DNA of 64,000 nt from Tachypleus tridentatus (lineage: Eukaryota > Arthropoda > Merostomata > Xiphosura > Limulidae). Every line of letters starts with the position of its first letter. Positions within the stretch are counted from its first letter, which is position 1. The position numbers were made by a program, and so were the translations under genes. Location: NCBI RefSeq assembly GCF_004210375.1, contig NC_134834.1, positions 13,067,857 to 13,131,856 on the forward strand, in the 5' to 3' direction. The notes beneath the pieces were generated by a model that made no database searches, was not told where the DNA came from, and was given only the letters and a program-made list of their open reading frames with translations. Positions 21,664 to 33,563 of the stretch are shown here, piece by piece.

Positions 21664-22000
21664 TGTCATCGATATTACATAAGACGTGATGTTAGGCCTA
21701 TTGTGTTTTTAACATATATTCTTTCGTGGATATTTTAAATAATTAGAAGAATGTATAATAATAGTATTACCACCACACTATGTTGTCATATCCATTGCTG
21801 ACGACACGTTTCACCCAGTCCAGAGTTTTCCAGGTTCTTTGGGAAACGGGAAACATGTCGTCAGTAATAGATGTGACGAATATATTGTGGTTAGAATACT
21901 ATTGTTACTCATTCTTTTAATTCTTGAATATCTCTAGGAGACTAGATGAAAAATGTAGGGTCAACAAATACACTAGGCCTAACATTATGGCTTATGACAG
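21664..22000. mobile_element. Long-inverted-repeat (hairpin) element, ~337 bp
   Basis: The left arm (to about 21812) and the right arm (from about 21851) are imperfect reverse complements. The inner parts match best: GTATTACCACCACAC, TCCATTGCTGACGACACG and GTTTC on the left against the complement of GAAACATGTCGTCAG, ATGTGAC and TGTGGTTAGAATACTATT on the right. Outer parts share ATGTTAGGCCTA and TAGAAGAATG-like words. The spacer is about 40 bp. The structure fits a fold-back MITE or an inverted duplication. I see no convincing target-site duplication or coding capacity. Confidence 0.7.
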
Positions 22001-23117
22001 TTTCAATTAATTAGAATTATTATTATGCTGCCTATAATAAATATATATTACGTTGTTAAGGTTTACCAAATTTTAGACCAATTGATTACATTTCACAGTA
22101 ACCTTATTCGGAATAAGATGCTAAATTAACACAGTATTTCGTTAACCACATTATTGGAGGTAAACCCTATAAATGTATTATGAACAACCCTAAACAGTAA
22201 TTTATCTAAAACATGGTCAAAATTATTTCAGTTGTATTTTGTTCTTCTACTAGGATGTTATATATCAATAAATAACCTTAAAATTTGCAGTATGTTATAT
22301 ACATATATATTTCTTTTTTTACATAATTTCGCAACAATATACGACACAGATGGTATTTACAAGTATACTAGATCACGCATGACTAGCTCTTGCAAGTTTG
22401 TTCTAATAGCGCATGCGCATAGAGGTGTTTTTTTTTTTTTCTCTCTCTTTTATAGCAAAGTAGCAATAAAGCTTACCTACGATCTATTCATGCCATCTGC
22501 TCATTGAAATAACGCTAAACAGGAGTTAGGGTTAAAAGCACTAACATAAGGTGACTTTTATTCTTTTGCCGTTTAGAAATTAAATACAAATGTAAAACAA
22601 CGGTAGAGGTAATGGCGTTACTATGAAGATATGAAAGATGAAATAACATCCCTCAATAATGAATATAACTAATAATGCTAAAATAGTTTAAAATATTAAA
22701 ATAGGAACAACATATCAACAAACAGAAAACGAAAACATTTAATTAGGATATAATATTGGTATTATATATAAAATTATACATATAAAAATATATATTTATA
22801 TATAAAATTAATTACAGACAGTTGCATACGTGTAGAAATTAGTAGCAACTACTGGTAATAAGATCTTTGTATGGCAAAGTGTGGACACACACATATATAT
22901 ATGTGTTTGTGTCTATATAACAAAAATATAATGAGAGTGATTTAATGTTAAACTACACGCATGACTAGGATCTAATAATAACAATACAACAATAATACTT
23001 ACAATAATGAGGGAAACAACAGTTTGTTTAATTTATGTTTTTTAGTAAAACTATACAAGATACATCCGCGTATTATCGTCTCTAATTTTAACAGAGGTTA
23101 CGGTATGTACTGTTTAC
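22001..23117. other. Intergenic DNA with AT-rich microsatellites
   Basis: Contains TA-rich simple sequence at about 22762-22812 and 22890-22920, a T13/CT run at 22427-22450, and a GCGCATGCGC palindrome at about 22409-22418 that resembles the NRF-1 binding site. No gene is supported, so the regulatory reading is weak. Confidence 0.4.
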
Positions 23118-23215
23118 AAGTTGTCTTCCCATTTGTCTATCAGTTCAAATTAGGAATGGCTTGCACATTTAGTCGCGGAGTAGCTTTGAGCGGATATCTG
23201 GAAACAAAGAAAACC
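23118..23215 (+). repeat. Decayed SINE-A 3' half
   Basis: GTTGTCTTCCCATTTGTCTA, then CAAATTAGGAATGGCTTGCA and GAGTAGCTTTGAGCG line up with the SINE-A central domain and 3' motif. The tRNA-like head is absent. The most diverged copy in the window. Confidence 0.6.
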
Positions 23216-23940
23216 AATACTGGAATTAGTGTGGCAGTGTGTTGACAGATATTGACATGTTTATTCATATAGCAAAGATCTCATTAAAATAATAACAACC
23301 CTCACATGGAAAAGTATGTATATGCATGTAAGGGCAGATATTACTAACATATAATAATAACAATGTTTCTATCTGTTTTTCAACTATCACAAATATATCG
23401 ATATTTTGTTAGGCTACAAATAGCTAATTTCTAATTTTAAACATATACAGACAAAACAGTTTATAGTTTTTATTTTTAAATTCTGTTACAGGTATGATAG
23501 TTTACGCGAAATGTATGACGGATTTAATAAATTAAGGCTTGGATTTCCAGCTATAGATGGCGCTGTTAAACATCAGTGATTATGTTTACTGTAAAAGCTT
23601 TCACTAAACTTTAAAAGAGAGAGAACGGATGCAAACATTGGTTATAGACAACGAATATATATATATATTATAAGGTTCCATACACCGTTTTATTTGTCCT
23701 GTCGTGAGAATGTGTAGTTAACATTGCTGAAAAACGCCTGAAACAATGATATGTTCGTTCGGTACCCAACAGCCCATATTTTTTTGATGTTATATAACCA
23801 ACCAAGAAAGCAAATGTTTCACTTTTGCATAAAGCTCCTAATTGTTTTAATGTTTTGTTTCGTAGGCTTTAAGAAAACTTTGAGATGAATATATTAAAAT
23901 GGTTGCCAGTAGATAATCTGATTAAAGTTTGACCTGTAAA
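23216..23940. other. No feature recognised
   Basis: AT-rich; a short (AT)n run at about 23657-23673. Confidence 0.5.
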
Positions 23941-24021
23941 TACCCCGTTGACCCCGGGGTTCAATTCCTTTCGGTGGACACAGCAGATAGCCGGATGTAG
24001 CTTTGCTATATGACAACACAC
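23941..24021 (+). repeat. SINE-B fragment
   Basis: GGGGTTCAATTCCTTTCGGT (decayed B box), GGACACAGCAGATAGCCGGA, TGTAGCTTTGCTATATG and the tail ACAACACACTC. The head upstream of the T-arm region is not recognisable. Confidence 0.75.
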
Positions 24022-26849
24022 TCGTAAATATTCGTAGCGACTAATTTAATCACAAATTGTTTTTTTTCTCAATGAAATCAGATCCTAGGGATATTTATGT
24101 TTTAGTGAAACAGAAATCATTATATATTCATATTCATAAGTGGACACGTTTGTTTGTAGTTAAGCGCAAAGCTACAGAATTAAAGAAAAGAGTTCCATTT
24201 TTTAACATTACAAATTAAAAAGATTCAAATTTCTATTTTTCCGACTGTGAGAAGTTGCCACGTGTTCTCACAAGAACAACACTTACTGTTTAAACATCAA
24301 AAAAACTTACCGTAAAAATCACAATAAATGAGATAGACGTAAGTTGTCATATTTTACTAGAAATTTTAAAATTCGCTCACCTAGTAAAAAACACTAAATT
24401 TAAGGACAGCAGAAAATAATATACTAACAAAGGGTTCTTTCTGTGTTGAAATTTGCATACTAATTTTATTAGTTGTATCCGAAGCAAAGGAAAACAACTT
24501 TTGATTCATTACGACCCGAGAGATACGAGCTTTTTACTCCTATTCTGTTGTATTGCTTTTTTGTTTTCACTCCTCGCGACTCATTGCGAACAAACTGAAC
24601 ACATTTTGTCTTTATTGCAAGAGGTCTGTCCGATTCCATCGCACTGTACGGTGCTAGACTGAAGCCTTAAAGATTTAACATTTTCCAACGAGACTTGCAT
24701 AGTTTTGTGTGTGTCAAATCGTGTTCACGATACGGTTGCACCATTGGTTTTCCCCCTCCCTCGGCGACTCGCCGTTGAACAGATTTAATTATCGGCACAG
24801 TCACAACATTAGGGTATCGTTCAACACCCCCTTATTTCTTGTACTTCCAGATCTCGACGGGGGGTAACAGGAAGTGATAAAAGTTTTGGTCAGAAGCCTC
24901 ACGAGCTGCTCGTGCGCTGACAGCCCTCGCAGAGAAACTAATTTGAGTCGAAACAAATGAGACCCTTCAAGTGTCGTGTTTTCCCTGCTGAGTAAGAGCT
25001 CGCCGGATGTTGGCTGCGGAAAACCCGCAACTTGTCTCAGCAGTGCCCAGCCGTCTCTTAAAACTATTCTCCTAACGTATTTGTTGTTATAATTTCGTAA
25101 AACAACAAATCATAGTTACAAAATTTAAAAACAACAACAACGAGCAAATAAAGGCTCTCATATTGAAAAATGTGAGCATACAAGTGAGTGTACATATTAC
25201 TAAGATATAATAATATTAAGAGTAAAACAGTATTACTGTTTTGAAGCATCACAAATATATCAAGGTTTATGCTAGGCTAAAACAATCTTCCATTGATTTC
25301 CTAGGAACAATACTTAAAAGTTAAAAATAGCATTGTAATAAACTTCTTCGCGCCATCCAACACGTGATTTTTCACACAGTAAACAATAACTTTATCACCT
25401 GAGATATAGGGTTAACCCACCACTGTATTTTGATGAGGGAGTTTTAGCGTCATAATCTACTAAAAGAATTGTTCGTGGACGTGTTTTTTGCGTGTTTTTA
25501 CAATTGCTGTCCAAGTAAAAAAGGTTTATCTTTTAATGATGCGTTTCAAAGAACAGTAAAGAGACATGTAAAAAAATGACATCAGAAAACAACGTGATTC
25601 GCGGTGAGAAAGTTCGTTAAATGTTGAAACTGAATGACGTTCTGTTTGCAAATGATGCAATAGGAAGTCATGAAACACATTCGCCATCTTGTTTCTCAGA
25701 AACACTTTCACTATCTCTTCCTTTTCAACAGAAGAAAAGTTTTCTGAAATTCTATTCAGATGTTTAAAATGTTAACCCTTGTCCTTGTGTAAAATAGTTT
25801 ACACTTAGCTAATTTTGTTCTATTCTGGTGCGATAACTGATGTTTTAAGGTAATGGAAAACGGAACTTAATCATGACATAAACTAAAGTCGCTGAGAGGG
25901 AAGATACGTCTGAAACACGTAGAATATTATTATTGATTAGAATGTATTCTATACTAATAAAATCATGGGCACTTCGCTGACTTTCAGAAGGTGACGTAAT
26001 ATTTTTTAAACGAGCCATCTTTTTATTGCAACTTTCTAAAGTATATTTATTTCAACTAGGGATGTTTGCCATTGAAATGCGTCAAGATTCGTTGGTATGG
26101 TTCTACTGAGTAGATAGAAAGGTAGAAAAACACAGAGACAGGTAGATATACGTAGATAAAACTTCATTTTCTAAGCTTCAGTTTATTTTCATTTTCAGGC
26201 ATCAAACAAGCAGTTATGGCTAGATAACGTCTCTCTATGTATTTCGGGGTTGTACAGGTGATGGCGAAAAAGCATGGCAAATACACGTTCAAAATAGATA
26301 ATTTAATAATCTCTTTAGGCGTCGAGTTGGTAGTCGAATGGGCGTGGTATTATTTCTCTCCTTTCACACCAGCGTTGCCATGACAACTGGTTGAAAGCAT
26401 TTGTCCAGAGAAACTCGAAGTGTTTGTGTGTAATGTGGTCGTTGTTGGATCCTCATCCTCGTTCTACTTGATTGGCTGCTTTCTGTTCTGTCGACAAAGG
26501 ATTTGTTGGCTTATCTCATCAAGTGTCACTTGTCGCATCTTCACATCCGGTATAGTTTGCTCTGGCTCAACGTAGAGTGATGTCACTTCCTAACACAAAC
26601 TTATTTGTGTATTAGTTCGGGCTTTTTCTTTCATAACACTTCAGACTGGTTTAACAGCAAAAATTTTTAAGAGCAGAAAAATATCTAGAATGTCGTTTTA
26701 TAGGGACAATTTAAACTCCTGAGGAAACAATACTGTGTAGCAAAAGGAACTCAGAGCTCAACACATACAACGTTTATGTCAAAGGATAAAATGTTGCTGA
26801 CATCCGGAGATGTTTCACATCTATGTCTGTCAAAAGTTTCTTTTGTTAA
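24022..26849. other. Longest feature-poor stretch on the left half
   Basis: About 2.8 kb. It contains a short SINE-C tail (24148-24180, minus, TTAAGCGCAAAGCTACA). A less AT-rich block at about 24690-25060 (CTCGGCGACTCGCCG, CGAGCTGCTCGTGCGC, TGAGTAAGAGCTCGCC) stands out from its surroundings and could be an exon, promoter or conserved non-coding element, but it has no long open frame. An imperfect AGATAGA run lies at about 26108-26160. The frames present (60-69 codons) show no recognisable motif. Confidence 0.4.
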
Positions 26850-27100
26850 ACAAACAACATAGTTTTAAGATATTTTCGTTGTTAAACAGAAAAGTACAAT
26901 TTCAAAAGCTCTTCAATTTTAAACAGAACAACAGTGTTTTAAAATATCTTCCTTGTTAAACAGAACAGTACAATTTTATAAGTTCTTCTATTTTAAACAG
27001 AAAACATAGTTTTAAGATATATTCATTGCTAAACAGAAAAGTACAATTCTAAAAGTTCTTCCATTTTAAGCAGAACAAAAGAGTTTTTAAAAAATCTTTC
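26850..27100. repeat. ~73-bp tandem repeat, about 3.5 copies
   Basis: GTTAAACAGAAAAGTACAAT-like words recur near 26881, 26955 and 27028 with TTTTAAGATAT and AGTTCTTC-like segments between. Copies differ by about 10-15% by eye. Confidence 0.85.
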
Positions 27101-28187
27101 TGTAATTAAAGAAAGAACTAACAATATTTGATAGCTGATAGTATTTTGTTTTAGAAAAAGTGAATAATTGTATTATTGTATATATTTTATTGTTCCTAAA
27201 CCAATTATCGTACGAACTAGTTCAAACGTATACAATCATAAGATATCTTAGTCAAATAATATGCTATTGATTTCTTAGGAACAATTCCTAAAAGCTAAGA
27301 ATTTTTATTTTTTGTATGTATCATCGTTTGGTTCAGTTGTGTGGTTAAACTTACTGTCTGCGTAATATTTTAAATGCCTTCTGTTTTAGCGCAGTGTTAA
27401 ACTTAATCGTGACCAGTAGCAACAGTTGTCGTGAGCAATTTTTCTTCACAGTTTTATAAAACGTCCTCCTCAAAATGCTTCATATCTTTATAAATCAGGA
27501 ATCTGAATCGAGGCCAAACCTACAACTAGCCCCAGCAGAAGTGTTTTCTTGGCATAACACTGGTGTCTAACGGAGAAGACGAATAAGGAAAAGAGGAACA
27601 GTGGCGCACGTAAGCATATAAATATAATATAGCTCGTGCTTAACGGATAGGAGTATATTAAATACGTACAGAAAACACAAGTTACCTAGACACACTTATA
27701 CGTCTGTACGTGAGTGTTGTGTACGTGTATATATCTGTGCAGGAAATGTATATTATGTACATTTACGTGTAAGTGAGTGAATGAGTCGTAACGTGTTTTA
27801 TATACCGACATCGTGGAAAAACGTTTATGGATACTCATAAAGTTAAAACTTTACAGCTAGATGGCTCTGATTGCAACAAATGATCGGTACTTTATATCTC
27901 CATTTCTTCTATTTCCCGCCATGTCCATTCCTATTTCTCGACGCACGCAGAACTAGTACCTGATGCCTCAGCACGTGGCTTCGCTCAGCTTCTCCGTCAC
28001 AGGGGAACAATCAGTGGATTACAGGCTCGTGGTTGTCTGCTAGTACTACGGTTTAAATGGCCAGTTGTAGGGACTACTTAGCCAAATTAAACCGAGGAAG
28101 GACTATGTCAGGCAGCTACAAAAAAGCGGTCGTTAATACCCCAGTGACTTAGTCACTTAAAATAGTATGATCAGTATCAATGGGGGT
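27101..28187. other. No feature recognised
   Basis: Includes TTTCCCGCCATG at about 27911, resembling E2F- or YY1-type sites, without a linked gene. Not called as regulatory. Confidence 0.4.
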
Positions 28188-28285
28188 GGGGGGTGGATAT
28201 ATGACTTCTTGGAAAGCAGGGAATGTTAACGATAAAGGGGGGTGGATATATGACTTCTTGGAAAGCAGGGAATGTTAACGATAAA
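28188..28285. repeat. Exact two-copy tandem duplication, 49 bp
   Basis: GGGGGGTGGATATATGACTT to GTTAACGATAAA occurs twice in a row (28188-28236 and 28237-28285) with no differences seen. A recent slippage or duplication event. Confidence 0.95.
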
Positions 28286-29144
28286 CCATATAAACATTTG
28301 TCTAACACGAAAAAAAATTACAGCCAATAACAAATACAGGAAATCATAAATGTCCAATCAGATTCGTATATCTCATGTTTCTTTTTACCTTAGTTAAATT
28401 CAGAGAACTTAGTGACCGAAATTCTAAGTAAATGAGCATGCGCGTGTTTATTTTTTTTAATGTTTTGTTGTTTTTTGCGTTTAACCGAGTAGCTAAAATA
28501 ATTCAATCCACCTAATACTAATACCAAATTTGTTTGTTACTATAAGTTTCGGTCTTAAAAATAAACGATCCAAGGTCTTCGAAACAAATATATTGTTATG
28601 CATATTACCATCGTAGTTGAAGGTCTTTATCGTGGTGCACCAGAGAAAAGTTAGTTAAAAGAAAAACAGAAAAGAGTTTCATTAAAGCCAGATGGTTAAA
28701 AAACTGTCAAATGAGTTCTGCATTTGATTCGTTCTATTTTCAAATAATTTGTTTTTATCGCTTTTTGAATCATTTGTCGGTTGCTTCGAATGCGCTTTAG
28801 TTATAACAGTTCTCCCAACCCAGAACGCTTTCTTTCGACAAGGCTTTCGAACGTACTACGTCATTTCAGATGTCTGACGTAATTACCTCGCTCCTTCGTT
28901 AACAGCTACAGGTATGCTATGAAAACTGCGCGGAGTGTCGGACTTTTAGAGAAAACATGTTAGACAAAAGAACTAACCCCGTATCTTACCTCTCAAATAT
29001 GTTAATATTAAAGTTAATACCAACTAAGTAAAACAAAATAGATTGTTAATTTTTATTCTTCCTGTCAGCATTTGTCCTAATAACTTGTATCTGTTTGTTT
29101 GTTTGTTGTTGTTTTGAGGGGATGGGGGCTTGCCCCTCCTCTCT
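28286..29144. other. No feature recognised
   Basis: Spacer; nothing supported. Confidence 0.5.
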
Positions 29145-29415
29145 TTCCTATTCTCATGGGCAGATGGTTAGGATTCATAATTTTAGAGTAACGGGTTCGA
29201 ACCCCCGTCACACCAAACATGCTCGCCCTTTCAGCCGTGGGGACGTTATGACATGACGGTCAATCCCACTATTCGTTGGTAAAAAGAGAAGCCCAAAAGT
29301 TAGCGGTGGATGGTGATGACTAGCTGCCTTCCCTCTAGTCTTACACTGCTAAATTAGAGACGGCTAACGCAGATAGCCCTTGTGTAGCTTTGCACGAAAT
29401 TCAAAACAAAAGAAA
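29145..29415 (+). repeat. SINE-A copy with diverged head
   Basis: The head is altered (GGGCAGATGGTTAGGATTCA, TTTTAGAGTAACGGG, so the CTCGTAA loop is lost), but the B box GGTTCGAACCCCC and the whole central domain and tail are present. Its 3' end abuts a non-LTR RT relic on the opposite strand. Confidence 0.9.
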
Positions 29416-29429
29416 TAAACCTCCATCTT

Positions 29430-29760
29430 CCGTTCTAGAGTTCTATTCACACCACATTTTCTCATCTCCTCTCTCACTGTATCCATCCATCTTTTATTCG
29501 GTCTTCCCAGTGTAGCTTTCCCATCCACCGTCATATTTATCACTCTCATACCAAGAACAGACAATATTCATCCGCGTGACTGAGTCATCTGAAGCAATTA
29601 TTTCACATCGTCTATGAATCTTTCAACCTCTGTCTGATGGTTTCGGTCCTGATGCAATCTTTCATTGACATTCTTGCCAACTTCTGCAGCTTATTCACGT
29701 TAATCAGCTGCTTTTTTATAATTTGAGCATTAATGAGTTTTGTTTCTTATACTGAATCAA
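29430..29760 (-). pseudogene. Non-LTR retrotransposon RT C-terminal relic
   Basis: The minus strand encodes GRPNKRWMDTVREEMRKCGV (about 29440-29505), preceded by VINMTVDGKAT. Further upstream, in other frames, are MKDCIRTETIRQRLKD (about 29625-29675) and a degraded leucine/tryptophan-rich segment. This order (R-x-E-x-I-R-x-R, then a G-H-V-like block, then G-R-P-x-x-R-W-x-D) is typical of the C-terminal tail of endonuclease/reverse-transcriptase proteins of RTE-like and related non-LTR clades. Stops and frameshifts between blocks make it a dead fragment of about 110 codons; RT palm and endonuclease are absent. Clade assignment is tentative. Confidence 0.65.
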
Positions 29761-29970
29761 CACAACAAGTTAAAAAAAAACTGTATAAATGTTTTATATC
29801 AGACATAACGCTAGTTTCGAGTGATACAATGTGACTGGAAACTTCTCCTGTGATCCAGGTGTTCGTTAGAATGTCGGCCACTAGGCCATGTTCGGTCACT
29901 AATATTTAGGAAGAATAACCGATAACATAATGGCACTGGTCATCTACTTATTTTTGAGTGTAGTCATAGT

Positions 29971-30085
29971 TTCTTTTTTGTAAAGCACAAAAATTACACA
30001 ATGGGCTGTTTGTGTTCAGCCCACTACAGGCGTCAAAATATAATTTTTGGCCTTAGGAGCCCAGTCACCGCTGAGCCACGGATGG
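29971..30085 (-). repeat. SINE-C copy, diverged
   Basis: AAAGCACAAAAATTACACAA, TGGGCTGTTTGTGTTCAGCC, CACTACAGGCGTCAAAATA (B box lost) and head ACCGCTGAGCCACGG. Confidence 0.75.
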
Positions 30086-30089
30086 CGCG

Positions 30090-30954
30090 TTTGGTCAATA
30101 AGGTAATAAAATGTTTGCTCTCTGTTCAATAAGTTTCGAATAGTTCTGTGTGGTCAGTTTCGTGGCTGTGTTTTCGAGTAACTTGAATTTAAACAATAAA
30201 TCCTCACAACAACATGAAATGCAAGACGTCAAGAGTAGAATATAGGAAGGTGTCATACTCTGGTGTCAAGAGTACAATGTAAAACTTACAAAATTACCAT
30301 TGTTACAACTGTCAACTGCAGTGTAGGATGTGGGGGGGGAGAGCGTAGAAACACCGACTGTCCTCAAAAGACCACAAAACTCACTGCTTTAATCGCTACT
30401 AATAACATAAAGAAACAAAGAGAACACCACCAGCTCCCACACCTGAAGAAATCACAAACACAAACCAATTCTAGAAACATTCATATGTTCAGCCAACAAA
30501 GACACACATCTAAAATCAAGACAAGACAAAACAAATGAAGAATACACAACTGTTCAAACAGGAAAGCAGGAATCTCTGAGCTACATAACAGAAGTAAACA
30601 AAACATACTCGTCGAATGTTTATCACAACATAGAACCCTCAAAACCACAACGACAATGTAATACTAACCATTAAAATATCAATATAACGCCAAATGCAAT
30701 TACTACCACGGATCATGCAAATACTTGTGCTTCCACATACACGCCAGAACATAATAACACAGCCAGATAACATAAAATGGACGTATCACCGAAAACGAAA
30801 CTATTAGCAGAAACTGATAAACATCCAAACCAGCTTATCAAACCTAAACCATAGAACAATCAAACGACAAGAGCCAGAAGGAAGCGGTCAGTCTGAACCT
30901 GACCCTCTCAGGTCTTCAAGACCTAAATACTGACGATGAAGCAAAAACTGGCAG
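30090..30954. other. A/C-rich region, possible unclassified element
   Basis: The plus strand from about 30290 to 30900 is strikingly A+C rich, like the Penelope relic at 13.8-14.5 kb, and holds a 91-codon frame (30263-30538) rich in Lys, Thr, Gln and Asn with no domain I recognise. Near its end are AGGTCTTCAAGACCT, a 15-bp dyad at about 30921-30935, and CTGACGATGA at about 30941. A decayed retroelement is possible but not demonstrated. Confidence 0.3.
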
Positions 30955-31257
30955 AATGGTTGATTTATCTCATAAGTCTGTCAGAATTATGTTTGTGGAA
31001 TGTTGATTTATCTTGTGACTCTGTCAGAATTATGTTTGTACATGTTGATTTCTCTTGTGACTCTGTCAGAATTATGTTTGTAGAATATTGATTTCTCTTG
31101 TAACTGTCAGAATTATGTTTGTAGAATATTGATTTCTCTTGTAACTCTGTCAGAATTATGTTTGTAGAATGTTTACTTCTCTTGTAACTCTGTCAAAATT
31201 ATGTTTGTAGAATGTTGATTTATCTTGTATCTCTGTCAGAATTATATTTGTATAATG
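30955..31257. repeat. 43-bp tandem array, about 7 copies
   Basis: Unit includes GTTGATTTCTCTTGTAACTC and TGTCAGAATTATGTTTGTAG. One copy lacks CTC and another has lost a few bases, so spacing ranges over about 40-43 bp. A SINE-A begins at its right edge. Confidence 0.93.
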
Positions 31258-31259
31258 AT

Positions 31260-31515
31260 TTGGTTTGTTTTGAATTTCGCGCAAAGTTACACGAGGGCTA
31301 TCTGCGCTAGCCGTCCCTAATTTAGCAGTGTAAGACTAGAGGGAAGGCAGATAGTCACCACCACCTACGCCACCTTTATACGAATAGTGGAATTGACTGT
31401 AACATTATAATGCCTCCACGGCTGATAGGGCGAGCATGTTTTGTGTGACAGGGATTCAAACCTGCGACCCTCAGACTACGAGTCGAGTGCCTTAAACACC
31501 TGGCCATGCCGGGCC
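31260..31515 (-). repeat. SINE-A copy with internal deletion
   Basis: About 15-20 bp are missing in the central domain (CACCTACGCCACCTTTATAC replaces the usual AACTCTTGGGCTACTC region). B box GGTTTGAATCC is mutated. Head GGCCCGGCATGGCCAGGTG is intact. Confidence 0.92.
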
Positions 31516-31529
31516 TAAAAACATATTTT

Positions 31530-31651
31530 AATGAGTGTGTGTTATTTCTTATAGCAAAGCCACATCAGGCTATCTCTTGAATCCACCGAGAGGGAATCGA
31601 ACCCCTGATTTTAGCGTTGTTTATCCAGACTTACCGCTGTACCAGCGGGGA
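31530..31651 (-). repeat. SINE-B copy, full length
   Basis: GTGTGTGTTATTTCTTATAG tail, CAAAGCCACATCAGGCTATC, GGAATCGAACCCCTGATTTT and head CTTACCGCTGTACCAGCGGG. It lies 15 bp beyond a SINE-A. Confidence 0.9.
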
Positions 31652-33287
31652 CAATGTAATCAAATTAGCTTAGATTTCTGTTAGATAAATCTAATAAAGC
31701 ACTTGGAAAATTTTGATTTTACAGAATCCATTAAAATGGTAACAATCAGTATACAAGAACCGGTTTTAAAGTGAAATAAAGAACCCAAACATAGTAGCGT
31801 CAAAGAAATATCATTTCACTTGGGTTATTTTTAAACATTTTTTTTTTTCGCACAGTTTTGTAATTCCTAGTTATTACTAACAACGCCTATACTACATAAG
31901 GTCGACTCAAGCTGGGAAAATTTGGTTAGCATTTAACGCGCCAGACACTTTCAATTTCAGTAATAATGATAATAGTAGTAAAAAAAATAAACCAACTTAT
32001 GATATACATATTTGTGGGTTAACTAGATGGAGTTAACACAAAAGGATCAATGCTGAAAACATGTCGCGTGACCCAGGTCACGCTTCGAAATAAAAGCAGC
32101 AGCCATTGACTGTACACATAATCATTAGTTCAACTACGAAGCACGCGTGCTGGGATCACGTGCCGTTAGTTCGTTCCTACGTCACGCGCTCTTCATGCGA
32201 TGATCTACGCGTAACTTACATATTTATTTTGTTTATTTTAACGGTTTTTATCGAGATGATAATATTCACTGGTGCGTTAACAGCACGAGACCAGTGATAT
32301 GAGTCAAGCACAGATCAGCCTAAATGAGTACTGCGGTTGACCACTCTCTCTCTAACAAAGGTGCTAACCGACCTTTGTTTAGAGGTCATTAGTTTGATGA
32401 AGTAAAATGCACTCAGAAAAAGGTTCATATTTAGCATTTCCAATGGGCAAACAAACTATTGAAACCTTTACGATGAAAACAGACCTCGGACACGTGACTT
32501 ATAACATCCAAATATTCCTAGCGTTGACAACACTCGAAAATTTGAAATGTAGTGCATTACATTAAACGAAACGTGACTGGTTAAATAACGAACTCAAACA
32601 CCCAAACATATCGTCATGGCTTTCAATAGACAAAACTATTAGATTCACACAGCGTTGTTATCTGCCTAAATTTTGGATTAAATAATTGTCTAGGAAAATT
32701 CAGGTTTCAGAGATTGTATGGTGCTATCAGCAACAACGAATGAACACCTTCCACGTGCTGTAAACTCAGACACAATATAATGAGAGAGTTTTCCACTTCT
32801 TCATTTGCATATCTAATTACATTGGCAATTTGAACTTTGACACACTTTATGAGGGAATGATAGTTCTACAATACAGAGGAAATCTCCAGGTAAAACAATT
32901 TATCAATACATATATGTTACAGCTTTCTTTTCTTTCCCATGGAAGGTAAAAATTGAAGAGAGAAACATGTGACCTGGAGGCGTAATGCGTTTCTTGACTG
33001 ACCACGTCCACTTCTGTGGACTGCAGTTTACCTTCTCAAAGCTCATCAGCACAGCTGGAGTTTAACTATCCAAAGTAGAAATAGGTATTTTATAACAGCA
33101 ATAGACAAAATTAATATAGGTGTGTAAATAATGTTATAACACTGCGCCTCATTGTTCGATATTATGCAGAAACGAACAGTTTAATGGATATTTGTTATAC
33201 TATACAGGTTTATTTTTCACTATTTATCAACAGTTTTGTTTAGGTTTACTTCCTAAAACTACGACAACAAAATGAGCTTGTTCTTCG
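31652..33287. other. Intergenic DNA, one strong palindrome
   Basis: CGTGACC-CA-GGTCACG at 32067-32082 is a perfect 7+7 dyad that resembles an everted pair of nuclear-receptor half-sites. No gene is seen nearby. The 63-codon frame at 32106-32297 shows no recognisable motif. Confidence 0.4.
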
Positions 33288-33563
33288 TGTTTGTTTGTTT
33301 TGAATTTCGCGCAAAGCTACACGAGGGCTATCTGTGCTAGCCGCCCCTAATTTAGCAGTGTAAGACTAGAGGGAAGGCAGCTAGTCATCACCACTCACCG
33401 CCAACTGTTGGGCTACTCTTTTACCAACGGATAGTTGGATTGACCGTCATTTATAACGTCCCCACGGCTGAAAGGACGAGCATAGTTTGGTGCGATGAGG
33501 ATTCGAACCCGAGATCCTCGGATTACGAGTCGAACACCTTAACCCATCTGGCCATGCTGGGCC
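33288..33563 (-). repeat. SINE-A copy, full length
   Basis: Tail GTTTGTTTGTTTTGAATTTC, B box GGGTTCGAATCC, head GGCCCAGCATGGCCAGATGG. Flanks TGTTCTTCGT and TGCTCTTTGT match at 8 of 10, a possible worn duplication. A plus-strand 72-codon frame here is SINE-derived. Confidence 0.93.

Noticed and set aside
22409..22418. Promoter with an NRF-1 site (GCGCATGCGC)
   Set aside because: A single palindrome without a transcript, CpG-rich surroundings or a nearby gene is not enough.
29829..29905. Another tRNA-like SINE (TGGCCTAGTGG on the minus strand)
   Set aside because: Only an A-box-like word is present; no B box and no second copy were found.
30941..30970. Second hammerhead core (CTGACGATGA)
   Set aside because: No helix II complement and no GAAA follow at the right distance.
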